From assembly GCA_029264635.1 (NCBI GenBank), contig JARIAA010000099.1, positions 1-19,782 on the forward strand: a DNA stretch of 19,782 nt, written 5' to 3'. The stretch is from Psychrobacter sp. (GTDB lineage Bacteria > Pseudomonadota > Gammaproteobacteria > Pseudomonadales > Moraxellaceae). The translations under genes were made by a program, and so were the position numbers. Shown piece after piece: positions 7,850 to 16,218 of this stretch. The notes beneath the pieces are model-generated. The model had not been told where the DNA came from and did not search any database. It saw only the letters and a list, made by a program, of their open reading frames with translations. The stretch's first letter is position 1; each line of letters begins with the position of its first letter.

Positions 7850-9400
7850 CTATGCGACTACCTTTTCAAATCTTGCGATTGATTCGACATGGCCTGTATG
7901 ACAAAACATATCCATCACCCCAGCGTGAGTCAGACGATAACCTTGCTCCAATAACGCTTTTGTATCCCGAGCAAGCGTTGCAGGGTTACAAGAGACATAA
8001 ACAATACGCTGAGCATTAAATTTGGGCAAGTATTGCATAATCTCCCAAGCGCCAGAACGGGGCGGATCGATAAGTAGTGCATCAAAACCTTGATTGGCCC
8101 ATGGTTGATCTGAACAATCTTGAGTCAAGTCCTGCGTATAAAATTCGGTATTATAAATGTCATTACGACGTGCATTGTCTGCGGAGCGAGCGGTCATGGC
8201 ATCGCTACCTTCAACACCAACGACAGAGCCCGTCTCACCAACTAAACGTGCTAACGGCAAACTAAAATTTCCCAAACCACTGAATAAGTCCAATACGCGC
8301 TCGCCTGCCTTTAAAGCTAACAAATCACAAGCAAGCTTAGTCATCTGACGATTAACGGACAGATTTACCTGGGTAAAATCGGTAGGAATGAACTCAAAGG
8401 TCAAATTATATTCTGGCAGCTGATAATATAGACGCCCGAACTGCTCGCTCATGTTATCGGTATCTGTCAATGCAATACGTTTTATACTATCTGCGCCTTT
8501 AGGCTGTAAGTACAACTGCCAGTTACGCGCTACAAAAAACGCTTTTAGCTTGTCGACATCTGCATCAGATAATGGCGCTAAGTTGCGTACAATCAGAGCA
8601 ACAGGAAGATCACCATCAGGTAATTGTGGCAGATACTCTCCCATTGCCAGCTCAAGCTGCGCAATCTTGTCACGGCTCTCAAGTGTACTGATAAGCGTTT
8701 TTAGATTTTCAATCTCAAAACCAATACGCGCATCTAAAATATGACACTCATTCAACTCAGCTAAAAAATTACTCGAGCGCTCACGAAAACCGACCAAAGC
8801 AGTTTCTTTTTTGGCGACATAACGTACACCCAGCCGCGCTTTGGTGCGGTAACCAAGACGATCACCAACTACTGGCGCAAGCCAAGTGTCAGGCTCTACA
8901 TCAGCTTGATGCATGAGCATCTCGGCGAGGACTGATTGCTTAAAATGGATTTGTCCATCTGGCTGCCAATGTTGCAAATTACAGCCGCCGCAGACACCAA
9001 AATGCGGGCAAGGCGGTACAGCGCGTTCAGGATTTGGGTTGGCGGTAATGCTAACGGCATCACCTTCTTCAAAACTGGTACGGCTATTGGTCAATTTGAC
9101 CAGCGCAGTCTCTCCAGGTAATGCAAAACCGACAAAGACTTTTTTACCATGCTTATCTGTTAGATGACCTTCTGCTTCACCAAAACCATTGCCATATACG
9201 GCAACTCCGCGACCATCATGCGATAGACCTTCGATAGTAAAGGGTATTGGCTTCGCCTCCTTTAGACGGCGGCGCGTCTTTGATGAGGGTTTAGATTTTT
9301 TCTTATTGGGCGGGATAGAGATTTGAGTATTACCAGATTGTGGTGTGGTGCTTGGTACGGTATCAGGAGCTGATGTCGTCTTTAAATCGGTGGGTTGCAT
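7850..9400 (-). CDS. rlmD: 23S rRNA (uracil-1939-C5)-methyltransferase RlmD
   Basis: This SAM-dependent methyltransferase makes 5-methyluridine at U1939 of 23S rRNA. An N-terminal TRAM RNA-binding domain (about 52-125) precedes the iron-sulfur cysteines Cys131, Cys137, Cys140 and Cys219. The Rossmann core has VLDLFSGLGNFSLPLA (369-384), the DPPRSG motif at 445-450, the catalytic nucleophile Cys471 in SCNPATLARD and the general base Glu506 in HVESIARFEK. It has 516 residues against 433 in E. coli. Part of the excess is an N-terminal tail of about 50 residues rich in Ser, Thr and Pro, then Lys and Arg (KKKSKPSSKTRRR), probably disordered and RNA-binding. The ATG at 9400 has a GCAGG site close upstream. 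It lies 70 bases after the exonuclease, in the cysM operon. Confidence 0.95.
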   Translation of the reverse strand: MQPTDLKTTSAPDTVPSTTPQSGNTQISIPPNKKKSKPSSKTRRRLKEAKPIPFTIEGLSHDGRGVAVYGNGFGEAEGHLTDKHGKKVFVGFALPGETALVKLTNSRTSFEEGDAVSITANPNPERAVPPCPHFGVCGGCNLQHWQPDGQIHFKQSVLAEMLMHQADVEPDTWLAPVVGDRLGYRTKARLGVRYVAKKETALVGFRERSSNFLAELNECHILDARIGFEIENLKTLISTLESRDKIAQLELAMGEYLPQLPDGDLPVALIVRNLAPLSDADVDKLKAFFVARNWQLYLQPKGADSIKRIALTDTDNMSEQFGRLYYQLPEYNLTFEFIPTDFTQVNLSVNRQMTKLACDLLALKAGERVLDLFSGLGNFSLPLARLVGETGSVVGVEGSDAMTARSADNARRNDIYNTEFYTQDLTQDCSDQPWANQGFDALLIDPPRSGAWEIMQYLPKFNAQRIVYVSCNPATLARDTKALLEQGYRLTHAGVMDMFCHTGHVESIARFEKVVA

Positions 9401-9470
9401 AAACCTGCCTTAATAATAAATAATAAATAACTAAAAAATAATGAAGATACCATTATTTACAATGCTGTTT

Positions 9471-10295
9471 TCATGATTGGGGCGCAGATGTCCAGTCAGC
9501 AATAAACTCATGATGGCGAGGTTTATCGTCCGCTTGAGTGGATATGGCTAAATAGTCACGACTTTGCTGTTGCCAGTAATCATAGGAGGGTGACGATAGC
9601 TTACCTGTCAGGCGTAACCAGCGCAGATAGATAAGCCAAGTATTCATAACGTCGGACTCGCAGTAGATAGATAGGGTCTGCCAGTCGCCATTACTGACAA
9701 GATCACCGACCATGCTACCATCGACATCGGTCTTACCCGGTAGCCCGTATAAACTTGCAACGACATCCATTGCCTCACGGCGACTAGCACCATACTGGCT
9801 AAATCTGTCCATCAGGTCTAAATGTTTGGTTTGAAAGCGATTAACATAGTTATCAAAACGCATGTTTTTGATACGCTCGCCTTCTTCAAATAGCCACGGC
9901 GCGGACAAGTCATACTGCATAGCACGGTAAATAAGGACAGGGATATCAAAACCTGAACCATTCCAGCTCACAAGCTGTGGCAACGTTTCAATATCACTAA
10001 ATGCCCGAAAAAACTTAGTAAGAATGTCTTTTTCGCTAAACTTATCGGCGGTCAACGAAAACAGTGAGAGCTGTCCATCCTTGATATATAACGCAGAGAT
10101 GCAGACAATACGCTGTAATGGTAGACGCATAAAGTCATGCCCAGCCTCTTGTATGCGAATAGCCGTCAGTGCACTCATGGCGTCAGCATCATTGAGATCA
10201 GCCAATTGCGGGTAGATACGGCGAGCCGCATCAGTATCTGCTACTGTTTCGATATCAAAAACCATGATCGGATTAGCAGGTAGGGCATGGGTCAT
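9471..10295 (-). CDS. PolB-type predicted 3'-5' exonuclease (DnaQ-like fold)
   Basis: This 274-residue protein matches the family of stand-alone exonucleases related to the proofreading domain of family B DNA polymerases. All three exonuclease motifs are present: Exo I FDIET with Asp14 and Glu16, Exo II NGSGFD with Asn112 and Asp117, and Exo III YCESD with Tyr211 and Asp215. The four acids should bind two metal ions. There is no polymerase domain, and the in vivo substrate is not known. I place the start at the ATG at 10295, which has AGGA (10302-10305) 6 bases upstream. A TTG two codons earlier (10301) is also in frame but would overlap that ribosome site. The gene begins 19 bases after the cysM stop, so the two are almost certainly co-transcribed. 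Confidence 0.88.
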   Translation of the reverse strand: MTHALPANPIMVFDIETVADTDAARRIYPQLADLNDADAMSALTAIRIQEAGHDFMRLPLQRIVCISALYIKDGQLSLFSLTADKFSEKDILTKFFRAFSDIETLPQLVSWNGSGFDIPVLIYRAMQYDLSAPWLFEEGERIKNMRFDNYVNRFQTKHLDLMDRFSQYGASRREAMDVVASLYGLPGKTDVDGSMVGDLVSNGDWQTLSIYCESDVMNTWLIYLRWLRLTGKLSSPSYDYWQQQSRDYLAISTQADDKPRHHEFIADWTSAPQS

Positions 10296-10314
10296 AAACA
10301 ATCCTAGTTACTTA

Positions 10315-11268
10315 TTATATTTGGATGCTGCTATCATCAATACTATACAGACCAGTTGATAAATAACGATCGCCGCGATCGCAGACAATAAAGGCGATGA
10401 CCGCATCAGGGTTTGCTTTGGCAACTTGTACCGCCGCCCAAGCTGCGGCCCCTGATGAGACACCAGCGAAAATGCCCTCGGTTTTTGCCAGTTTACGCAT
10501 ATAAACCTCTGCAATATGCTGGTCAATATCCATGACTTCATCGACCAAGTCGGCATCAAAAATACCAGGCATATAAGCGGAAGGCCAGCGGCGAATACCA
10601 GCAATAGAGGCTTCTTCGTCGGGTTGCAGGCCGATAATTTTTACCGCTGGGTTTTTTTCTTTTAAGTACTGGGCCACGCCCGTGATGGTACCTGTAGTAC
10701 CCATTGAGCTAATAAAATGAGTGATTTTACCCTCAGTCTGCGCCCAAAGCTCAGGGCCTGTAGTTAAATAATGCGCTTGACTATTGTCAGGGTTATTAAA
10801 TTGGTCTAATACAATACCTTGACCCTCAGCTTGCATCTGTAACGCCAAATCACGTGCTACTTCCATGCCTTCGTCGACCTCAATCAACGTAGCACCATAA
10901 GCAATCATTGCATCTTTGCGTTCTTGGGTCGAATTGGTTGGCATCAACAGCGTCATGGGATAACCGCGCATGGCAGCGACCATAGCAAGTGCAATGCCCG
11001 TATTACCACTGGTTGCTTCAATTAAGGTGTCACCTGGCTTGATATCACCGCGTTGTTCTGCTTGATAAATCATATTAAAAGCTGGCCGATCCTTAACAGA
11101 GCCCGCTGGATTATTCCCCTCAAGCTTGGCTAGTAGCGACGCACCATTGGTGATACTTTCTTGCTCAGGTAGACGATGCAATTTCACTAATGGCGTCTGA
11201 CCAACGCAATCGGCAAGATTGGCAACTTGAGTAATAAAATTAGCATTTGACATGGCCGTAGAGGACAT
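10315..11268 (-). CDS. cysM: Cysteine synthase B (O-acetylserine sulfhydrylase B)
   Basis: This fold-type II PLP enzyme makes cysteine from O-acetylserine and sulfide; the B isozyme also accepts thiosulfate, giving S-sulfocysteine. The PLP lysine is Lys59 in GNNPAGSVKDR. The substrate loop is EATSGNTGIALA, the phosphate-binding loop is GTTGTITG, and SSGAAAW lies near the C-terminus. The segment IAGIRRWPSAYMPGIFD is typical of CysM rather than CysK. The length of 317 residues is normal. The ATG at 11268 is supported by AAGGA 6 bases upstream. A second ATG at codon 6 lacks a ribosome site. It is the first gene of the minus-strand run and divergent from the sensor kinase. Confidence 0.95.
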   Translation of the reverse strand: MSSTAMSNANFITQVANLADCVGQTPLVKLHRLPEQESITNGASLLAKLEGNNPAGSVKDRPAFNMIYQAEQRGDIKPGDTLIEATSGNTGIALAMVAAMRGYPMTLLMPTNSTQERKDAMIAYGATLIEVDEGMEVARDLALQMQAEGQGIVLDQFNNPDNSQAHYLTTGPELWAQTEGKITHFISSMGTTGTITGVAQYLKEKNPAVKIIGLQPDEEASIAGIRRWPSAYMPGIFDADLVDEVMDIDQHIAEVYMRKLAKTEGIFAGVSSGAAAWAAVQVAKANPDAVIAFIVCDRGDRYLSTGLYSIDDSSIQI

Positions 11269-11339
11269 AAGGTATCCTTATTTTTATTTTAAAATCATAG
11301 CTTTTGCAAAGCTGGTTTTAATTTGTGAGTAAGTGCTTC

Positions 11340-11369
11340 AATATAGCTACTATCTACAATAGGTAACAA
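11340..11369 (-). promoter_or_regulatory. Candidate sigma-70 promoter of the cysM operon
   Basis: Read on the minus strand, TTGTTA (11369-11364, 4 of 6) and TATATT (11345-11340, 5 of 6) are spaced by 18 bases. This would give a leader of about 65 bases before cysM. AT-rich DNA makes chance matches common. Confidence 0.35.
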
Positions 11370-11593
11370 TATAGTCGCTCATTAAATGATTGCAGATTTA
11401 TGAAAATGACAACAAATAAAAAGTTGCGTCATTATATCACTTTGTTTTTAGCTACGCTGTTGGCAACAAGATATTTTGGTAAATGAATAGTATTTAAAAA
11501 AAGCGTTATAATTAAAGTGCTTTTAAAATTAACACTCTATAATAGATAACAAAGACTATTATGATTACTTTTCGTCAGCTCATCAGTACAGCT

Positions 11594-11617
11594 CCCTATT
11601 TATAGCTATAAATAGGG
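11594..11617. repeat. Perfect 24-base palindrome upstream of the sensor kinase gene
   Basis: The half-site CCCTATTTATAG (11594-11605) is followed directly by its exact complement CTATAAATAGGG. No T run follows, so it is not a typical terminator. Its centre lies about 37 bases before TATAAT at 11643-11648, a position that would suit an operator or activator site. Cruciform or RNA hairpin formation is also possible. Confidence 0.7.
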
Positions 11618-11712
11618 TTAAAATAATTTATAAGTTTGGCTATATAATCAAAACAGTCGTTCAAGGCCTACATAGTAGCCAAGGGTATATCATACGAAGG
11701 TAAGTGGAGATT

Positions 11713-14700
11713 ATGTCTAGCATGGGATATACAAAACGCTTTGATAGTGGCAGCGCTTATGGTCAGCTAATTGTGTTGGTTTTTTTGCCAATTTGTGTGC
11801 TTGCAGTCGTCGGCGGCATCTTGGTATTCCATGAAACAATGCGGGCGAGTGAGTCGGAGCAAAAGGCTTTAGCCGAGGCAGTATTAATACGATACAAACC
11901 TGTGGTCATTGAGCTGATTCCTGAGCTATTGGAACAAGATCGCTTGCAGTCAGCTGCCAATAGAACATATGCTCAAAATATCGCGGGTGATATGACAGCT
12001 AACCGTAAAGCTTTGCTTGAAAATAAAACTAAACCTGATCACATGCCCTTATCACAAGTCCATTCAGATCATTATATCAGTACGCCTAGTGATAGCTTGA
12101 GCAGCACAGTATTGTCAGAAGAAACCATAGAAGGTTTGTCCGCCTCGGCTCAATCTAAGGTGGCACTCGCTGATGAGAGTCAAGGTGCTCGAATCGATAC
12201 TACTCAAGGTGCTATGACCACATTAGTATCGATTCGAGATAAGCTCAGTCATATGCAGTCTGAACAACATGTACAACGTATTGCAATTATTAATGAAAAT
12301 AACCAAATACTAGCAACGGTAGGTTATGGCATTAAAGAGAGCTGGCCTTTAATTGATCCCTCGCAAAGCTTTTTGTCCCAACAAGTAACGCCTATTGGTA
12401 CCGCTTATGGCAGTATACTAGGAGATTTTGCAGGACAAAGGCTGTGGTTGCTCATCGATATGGATAATGAGCCGCTTTATATTGCGCGCTATCGTATAGC
12501 GATGGCATTAGTGATTACTGGGTTATTAACCATTTTGATCTTACTTTTGAGTCTCAATATCTATGCCAAACGTTGGATTGCACCTATCTATGAGCTGCGC
12601 CTGCAACTACAGCGTACCCACGTGGACAATCTGTATAAGCCTATTCCAGTAGAATCTGATGGCGAGCTGAACTTACTGCAACAAGATTTGGTCAAGACTT
12701 TGCGGCGTCTGCATTCAAGCTTTCAAGAATTAAAAGATAATGCCGAACAGACGGAAGATGATTTGCGTCTGGCTTTTGATGAGATGGAGATGCAAAATAT
12801 CTCGATTCGAAATGCGCGTGATGACGCCATCTCAACCAGCCAAGCAAAGACGGCATTTTTGGCCAATATTAGCCATGAGCTGCGCACACCACTTAATAGT
12901 ATTGATGGCTTTATTAATCTACTTGCGCGTCATGGTGAATTGAACCCCGAGCAAGATTTATATGTGCATACCATTCGTAAATCATCGGCGCATCTATTGG
13001 CGCTCGTCAATGATGTTTTAGATTTTTCTAAGATTGAGGCGGGCAAGTTGGTGCTTGATCGTCATGAGTTTGACCTTTATGACACTATCTATGATGTGGT
13101 GGATATGCTCTCGCCAGTAGCGGCAGAAAAAGGTCTGCGTATGGCCGTACTGTTTTATAACGATGTGCCCATGCGTATTGTGGGTGATGCGCTGCGCCTT
13201 AAGCAAGTCCTAACTAATCTGGTCGGTAATGCTATTAAGTTTACCGATGGGGGTGATGTGGTGGTGCGCGTCAGCTTAGATGATCATCGTGATAACTATC
13301 TGATGATTAGTGTACAAGATAGTGGCAAAGGGATCTCTTTGGAAGATCAAAAAATGCTCTTACAAAGCTTTAGCCAAGGTGATCCATCTATCACCCGCCA
13401 GTATGGTGGAACAGGATTGGGGCTTGTCATCTCCAAGCAATTAACACGGCTGATGGGCGGCGATATTGGGTTTTATGACAACGCGCAAGAAAATATCGCC
13501 AACCAAGGCGCGACGTTTTGGTTTCGCATGCCAACTCATATCGATGTGTTAGAAGCGGCAACGGGACAAACCATTGCCCCACCTATCCTTGCGCCACTTG
13601 CCAATGAAAATGATGAGTTTAATGTGTTGGTTTGGATTAATCACAATGCTTCAAGTCAGGTGCTCAAAGCCAGCTTGCAAACTCTACCTATTAAATTGAC
13701 TCAAGCCAACTCTTTACCCGGTGTCCTTGAGTCCCTAAAAGAGCGCGGTAACTATTGGGACTGGGTCATCGTTGATAATGATAAACAAGATGACATGATG
13801 GCGCTACTCAAACAAATTCGCCTACACTATCAAGGTAAGCTTGCTGTCTTTGGTTATCAAGTGGCGGCTGACCAAGCTTTGTTAAACCGTTATCAAGCCA
13901 ACATTCTGTATGAGCCTTTGGACAAAAGGCAGTTATATGCGATGCTCGATACCCAAAAGAAAAACGTGACTGTCAGAGCACAATTGCCTCGCTGGCATGG
14001 CGTGACAGTCCTTGCCGTCGATGATCATCTGCCCAATCTTTTGGTATTAGACGCGCTTCTTAGCGAGCTTGGTATTCATGTGATTACCGCCAATAGTGGC
14101 TTTGATGCTATTGAATTGGTCAGTAAACAGCAAAGCAAAAATCTAAAAAACGTCAAACCTATCCAGCAAAGTCTGTCCGATAAGACGCAACTATCAAAAG
14201 CGCAAGTCGGTGATCAGATCAATAATACCGAAGAGCGCGCTTCTGCCCAGTTAAAGGCCAAATTGCAAAATAACGACACCATCGATCTTATTTTTATGGA
14301 CATTCAGATGCCGCGTATGTCAGGGCGAGAGGCGGCGCAGCAAATCCGCAAAATTGAGATCGGAGATAGTCGCATTCCTATCATTGCGTTGACCGCGCAT
14401 GGATTGTCAGATGAGCGCGATAAGCTTCTGGCGAGTGGCATTGATGACTATGTTGGTAAACCTATTAGCCAGCCGCAGTTATTGCAAGTGCTACAAAAAT
14501 GGTTGGATCGTACGTCAACGGATCAAAGTTTGACAACCGCTATAACCCCTAATCATCCCAAGACAGTGAAAGATAAGGCTGTTGCTAACATCAATAGTGC
14601 TAAGCAAAAAGGCAAGTCAACAGATAAAGTCGTATCGCGTCCTTTGTCGCTCAAGAAAATACGGGACGATTATCTGCGTGATAACCAGCCGCGCGACGAT

Positions 14701-15246
14701 TATCTGCGAGAACCGCAGCGCATGACCCAACCACGCTACCAAGCCTTGCAATATCAAGAACATGCTTCTGAGGATCAAGATGAGCATTCACAATATTTGC
14801 CAAAAGAGAACCACTGGAAGAGCAGTGCTATTGAGGGGTTACAGATATTAGACTGGCAAGATGCCTTGACCCGTTCGGCAAATAAGCCTGATCTTGCGGC
14901 CAAATTAATTACTATGATGCTCGATACCATTGCCGACGAAAAAGAAGCGTTGGATCAAGCCTGGCAAGCGCGCGATCGTAACGAGCTTGCGCAAATTGCT
15001 CATCGTATACTAGGAGCTAGTCGCTATACGGGTGTGCCGCAGCTGCGTCAAGCGAGCCAAAACTTAGAAGATAAGTGTCTGCTCAATGTTCAGCACACCA
15101 CACCTGCGCAGTTTGCGATGCTAAAACCATACTTTGAAGACTTAATATTAGCGCTAAACAATTTACAAACCCTCGATTTGTCTCCTTATGCCCAGCTCAA
15201 CTACCATCGTTTGAGTGAAGACGACATGACTTGGAAAATGATTTAG
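11713..15246 (+). CDS. gacS: Hybrid sensor histidine kinase of the GacS/BarA type
   Basis: This is a tripartite kinase of 1177 residues, expected to feed a GacA/UvrY-type regulator not seen here. TM1 spans about 19-40, a long periplasmic sensor region about 42-260, TM2 about 261-283, then HAMP. The HisKA domain has NISHELRTPLN with His388. The ATPase domain has Asn506 and the glycine boxes DSGKGIS and GGTGLGL. A degenerate receiver-like segment (about 635-755) precedes the true receiver, with Asp770/771, phospho-acceptor Asp863 and Lys916. The C-terminal HPt domain has His1097 in AHRILGASRYTGV. The receiver carries an insertion of about 50 residues between Asp771 and Asp863. The periplasmic part is longer than in E. 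coli BarA and rich in Ser, Asp and Gln. The ATG at 11713 is preferred, with GGAG just upstream; in-frame GTG at 11704 and ATG at 11722 are alternatives. Confidence 0.93.
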   Translation: MSSMGYTKRFDSGSAYGQLIVLVFLPICVLAVVGGILVFHETMRASESEQKALAEAVLIRYKPVVIELIPELLEQDRLQSAANRTYAQNIAGDMTANRKALLENKTKPDHMPLSQVHSDHYISTPSDSLSSTVLSEETIEGLSASAQSKVALADESQGARIDTTQGAMTTLVSIRDKLSHMQSEQHVQRIAIINENNQILATVGYGIKESWPLIDPSQSFLSQQVTPIGTAYGSILGDFAGQRLWLLIDMDNEPLYIARYRIAMALVITGLLTILILLLSLNIYAKRWIAPIYELRLQLQRTHVDNLYKPIPVESDGELNLLQQDLVKTLRRLHSSFQELKDNAEQTEDDLRLAFDEMEMQNISIRNARDDAISTSQAKTAFLANISHELRTPLNSIDGFINLLARHGELNPEQDLYVHTIRKSSAHLLALVNDVLDFSKIEAGKLVLDRHEFDLYDTIYDVVDMLSPVAAEKGLRMAVLFYNDVPMRIVGDALRLKQVLTNLVGNAIKFTDGGDVVVRVSLDDHRDNYLMISVQDSGKGISLEDQKMLLQSFSQGDPSITRQYGGTGLGLVISKQLTRLMGGDIGFYDNAQENIANQGATFWFRMPTHIDVLEAATGQTIAPPILAPLANENDEFNVLVWINHNASSQVLKASLQTLPIKLTQANSLPGVLESLKERGNYWDWVIVDNDKQDDMMALLKQIRLHYQGKLAVFGYQVAADQALLNRYQANILYEPLDKRQLYAMLDTQKKNVTVRAQLPRWHGVTVLAVDDHLPNLLVLDALLSELGIHVITANSGFDAIELVSKQQSKNLKNVKPIQQSLSDKTQLSKAQVGDQINNTEERASAQLKAKLQNNDTIDLIFMDIQMPRMSGREAAQQIRKIEIGDSRIPIIALTAHGLSDERDKLLASGIDDYVGKPISQPQLLQVLQKWLDRTSTDQSLTTAITPNHPKTVKDKAVANINSAKQKGKSTDKVVSRPLSLKKIRDDYLRDNQPRDDYLREPQRMTQPRYQALQYQEHASEDQDEHSQYLPKENHWKSSAIEGLQILDWQDALTRSANKPDLAAKLITMMLDTIADEKEALDQAWQARDRNELAQIAHRILGASRYTGVPQLRQASQNLEDKCLLNVQHTTPAQFAMLKPYFEDLILALNNLQTLDLSPYAQLNYHRLSEDDMTWKMI
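14665..14708 (+). repeat. In-frame direct repeat in the kinase linker
   Basis: GACGATTATCTGCG occurs at 14665-14678 and 14695-14708, a 30-base (10-codon) period that gives Asp-Asp-Tyr-Leu-Arg twice. It lies in the charged linker between the receiver and HPt domains and looks like a small in-frame duplication. Confidence 0.8.
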
Positions 15247-15358
15247 TGAGCATTGGCATCTATCTATCGTTTGAATCTCATTCTTCTTGCTCTAGCGTTG
15301 ATGACATCGGTACAGTCAGTTATTTGGCAGGTATAGCAGCTATAAGCCTGTTAAGATT

Positions 15359-15382
15359 AATAGGAACATCCTCCTATTTTTT
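15359..15382 (+). terminator. Probable terminator of the sensor kinase gene
   Basis: AATAGGA (15359-15365) pairs with TCCTATT (15372-15378) around a 6-base loop. A T run continues to 15382. The stem is short and AT-rich, so efficiency is doubtful. Confidence 0.55.
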
Positions 15383-15405
15383 GCTATTTATTTTTAAGGA
15401 TTATT

Positions 15406-16218
15406 ATGCATGCTATTGCCGCTTATCAATATGAAACCTTACAAGTTAGCGTTACCGAAAATATCGCGACAGTGACGATAAATCGACCAGAAAAAAAGAA
15501 TGCCATGAGTTTTAAAGTAGTCAATGAGCTGATTGCTGCTGCTGGTCACATTAGTCGTGATAAAACATTACGAGCAGTGATTCTTAATGGCGCTGAAGGG
15601 ACATTTTGTGCTGGTATTGACTTGGGGGATTTAAACCAACCCAAAAATCAAGCTTACGCCTTTTGGCAATTGATCAGGCCATGGCAGAGCTCATTTCAGC
15701 AGGTTTGTTTGGTGTGGCGTGAGGTCCCGATTCCTGTTATTGCTGTATTAGAAGGTTATTGCATTGGCGCAGGCTTGCAACTGGCATTGGCCTGCGATAT
15801 ACGTGTTAGTCATCCTGATTGTAAGCTGTCTATTATGGAGGCCAAATGGGGTTTGGTCACTGATATGGGATTGACACAATCAGCACTAGGCGTAGTACGT
15901 GCAGATACCTTAAAAGAGCTGGCAATGAGTGCGCGTACCATTAATGCAGAAAAAGGGCAGACATTGGGACTCATTACGCACTGTAGTGAGTCGCCACTAC
16001 AAGAGGCACAAACCTTGGCAATGGAGTTTGCAGAGCGCTCTCCTGATGCGGTACTTGCCAGTAAGCGAATTATTAATGCTATGTATCAGCAGTCAGGACT
16101 TACTTTATACAAAGAAAAAATGTGGCAATTAAAGCTCATGTTAGGGCGTAATCGTAAGTTTGCATTAAAAAAAGCTAGAGATGCCAGTATTGAGTTTGCT
16201 AAGCGCCAATTTCATTAG
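15406..16218 (+). CDS. Crotonase/enoyl-CoA hydratase family protein
   Basis: This 270-residue protein has the crotonase fold for acyl-CoA substrates. Oxyanion-hole segments are FCAGIDL (67-73) and CIGAG (119-123). Compared with mitochondrial enoyl-CoA hydratase, the first catalytic Glu is replaced by Gln125 (AGLQLA) while the second is kept as Glu145 (IMEAKWGL). Asp153 in TDMG sits where dienoyl-CoA isomerases have a catalytic Asp. Ordinary hydratase activity is therefore doubtful; an isomerase or another crotonase reaction is possible, and the substrate cannot be read from the sequence. The ATG at 15406 has AAGGA 5 bases upstream (15396-15400). It stands alone, after the kinase terminator and before a 300-base spacer, with no beta-oxidation partners nearby. 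Confidence 0.88.
   Translation: MHAIAAYQYETLQVSVTENIATVTINRPEKKNAMSFKVVNELIAAAGHISRDKTLRAVILNGAEGTFCAGIDLGDLNQPKNQAYAFWQLIRPWQSSFQQVCLVWREVPIPVIAVLEGYCIGAGLQLALACDIRVSHPDCKLSIMEAKWGLVTDMGLTQSALGVVRADTLKELAMSARTINAEKGQTLGLITHCSESPLQEAQTLAMEFAERSPDAVLASKRIINAMYQQSGLTLYKEKMWQLKLMLGRNRKFALKKARDASIEFAKRQFH

Larger units (their letters stand above)
11269..11712. other. Divergent regulatory region between cysM and the sensor kinase
   Basis: These 444 bases hold no recognisable gene. They contain the candidate cysM promoter, several TATAAT hexamers on the plus strand (11507-11512, 11538-11543, 11643-11648) without good -35 partners, a perfect 24-base palindrome (11594-11617), and the ribosome site of the kinase gene at its right edge. 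Confidence 0.55.

Noticed and set aside
10308..10604. Minus-strand open frame of 98 codons with hydrophobic segments
   Set aside because: It lies almost wholly within cysM in another frame; cysM is intact and highly conserved there.
15231..15434. Possible 67-residue hydrophobic protein overlapping the ends of the kinase and crotonase genes
   Set aside because: No ribosome site, overlaps both neighbours and runs through the probable terminator at 15359-15382.
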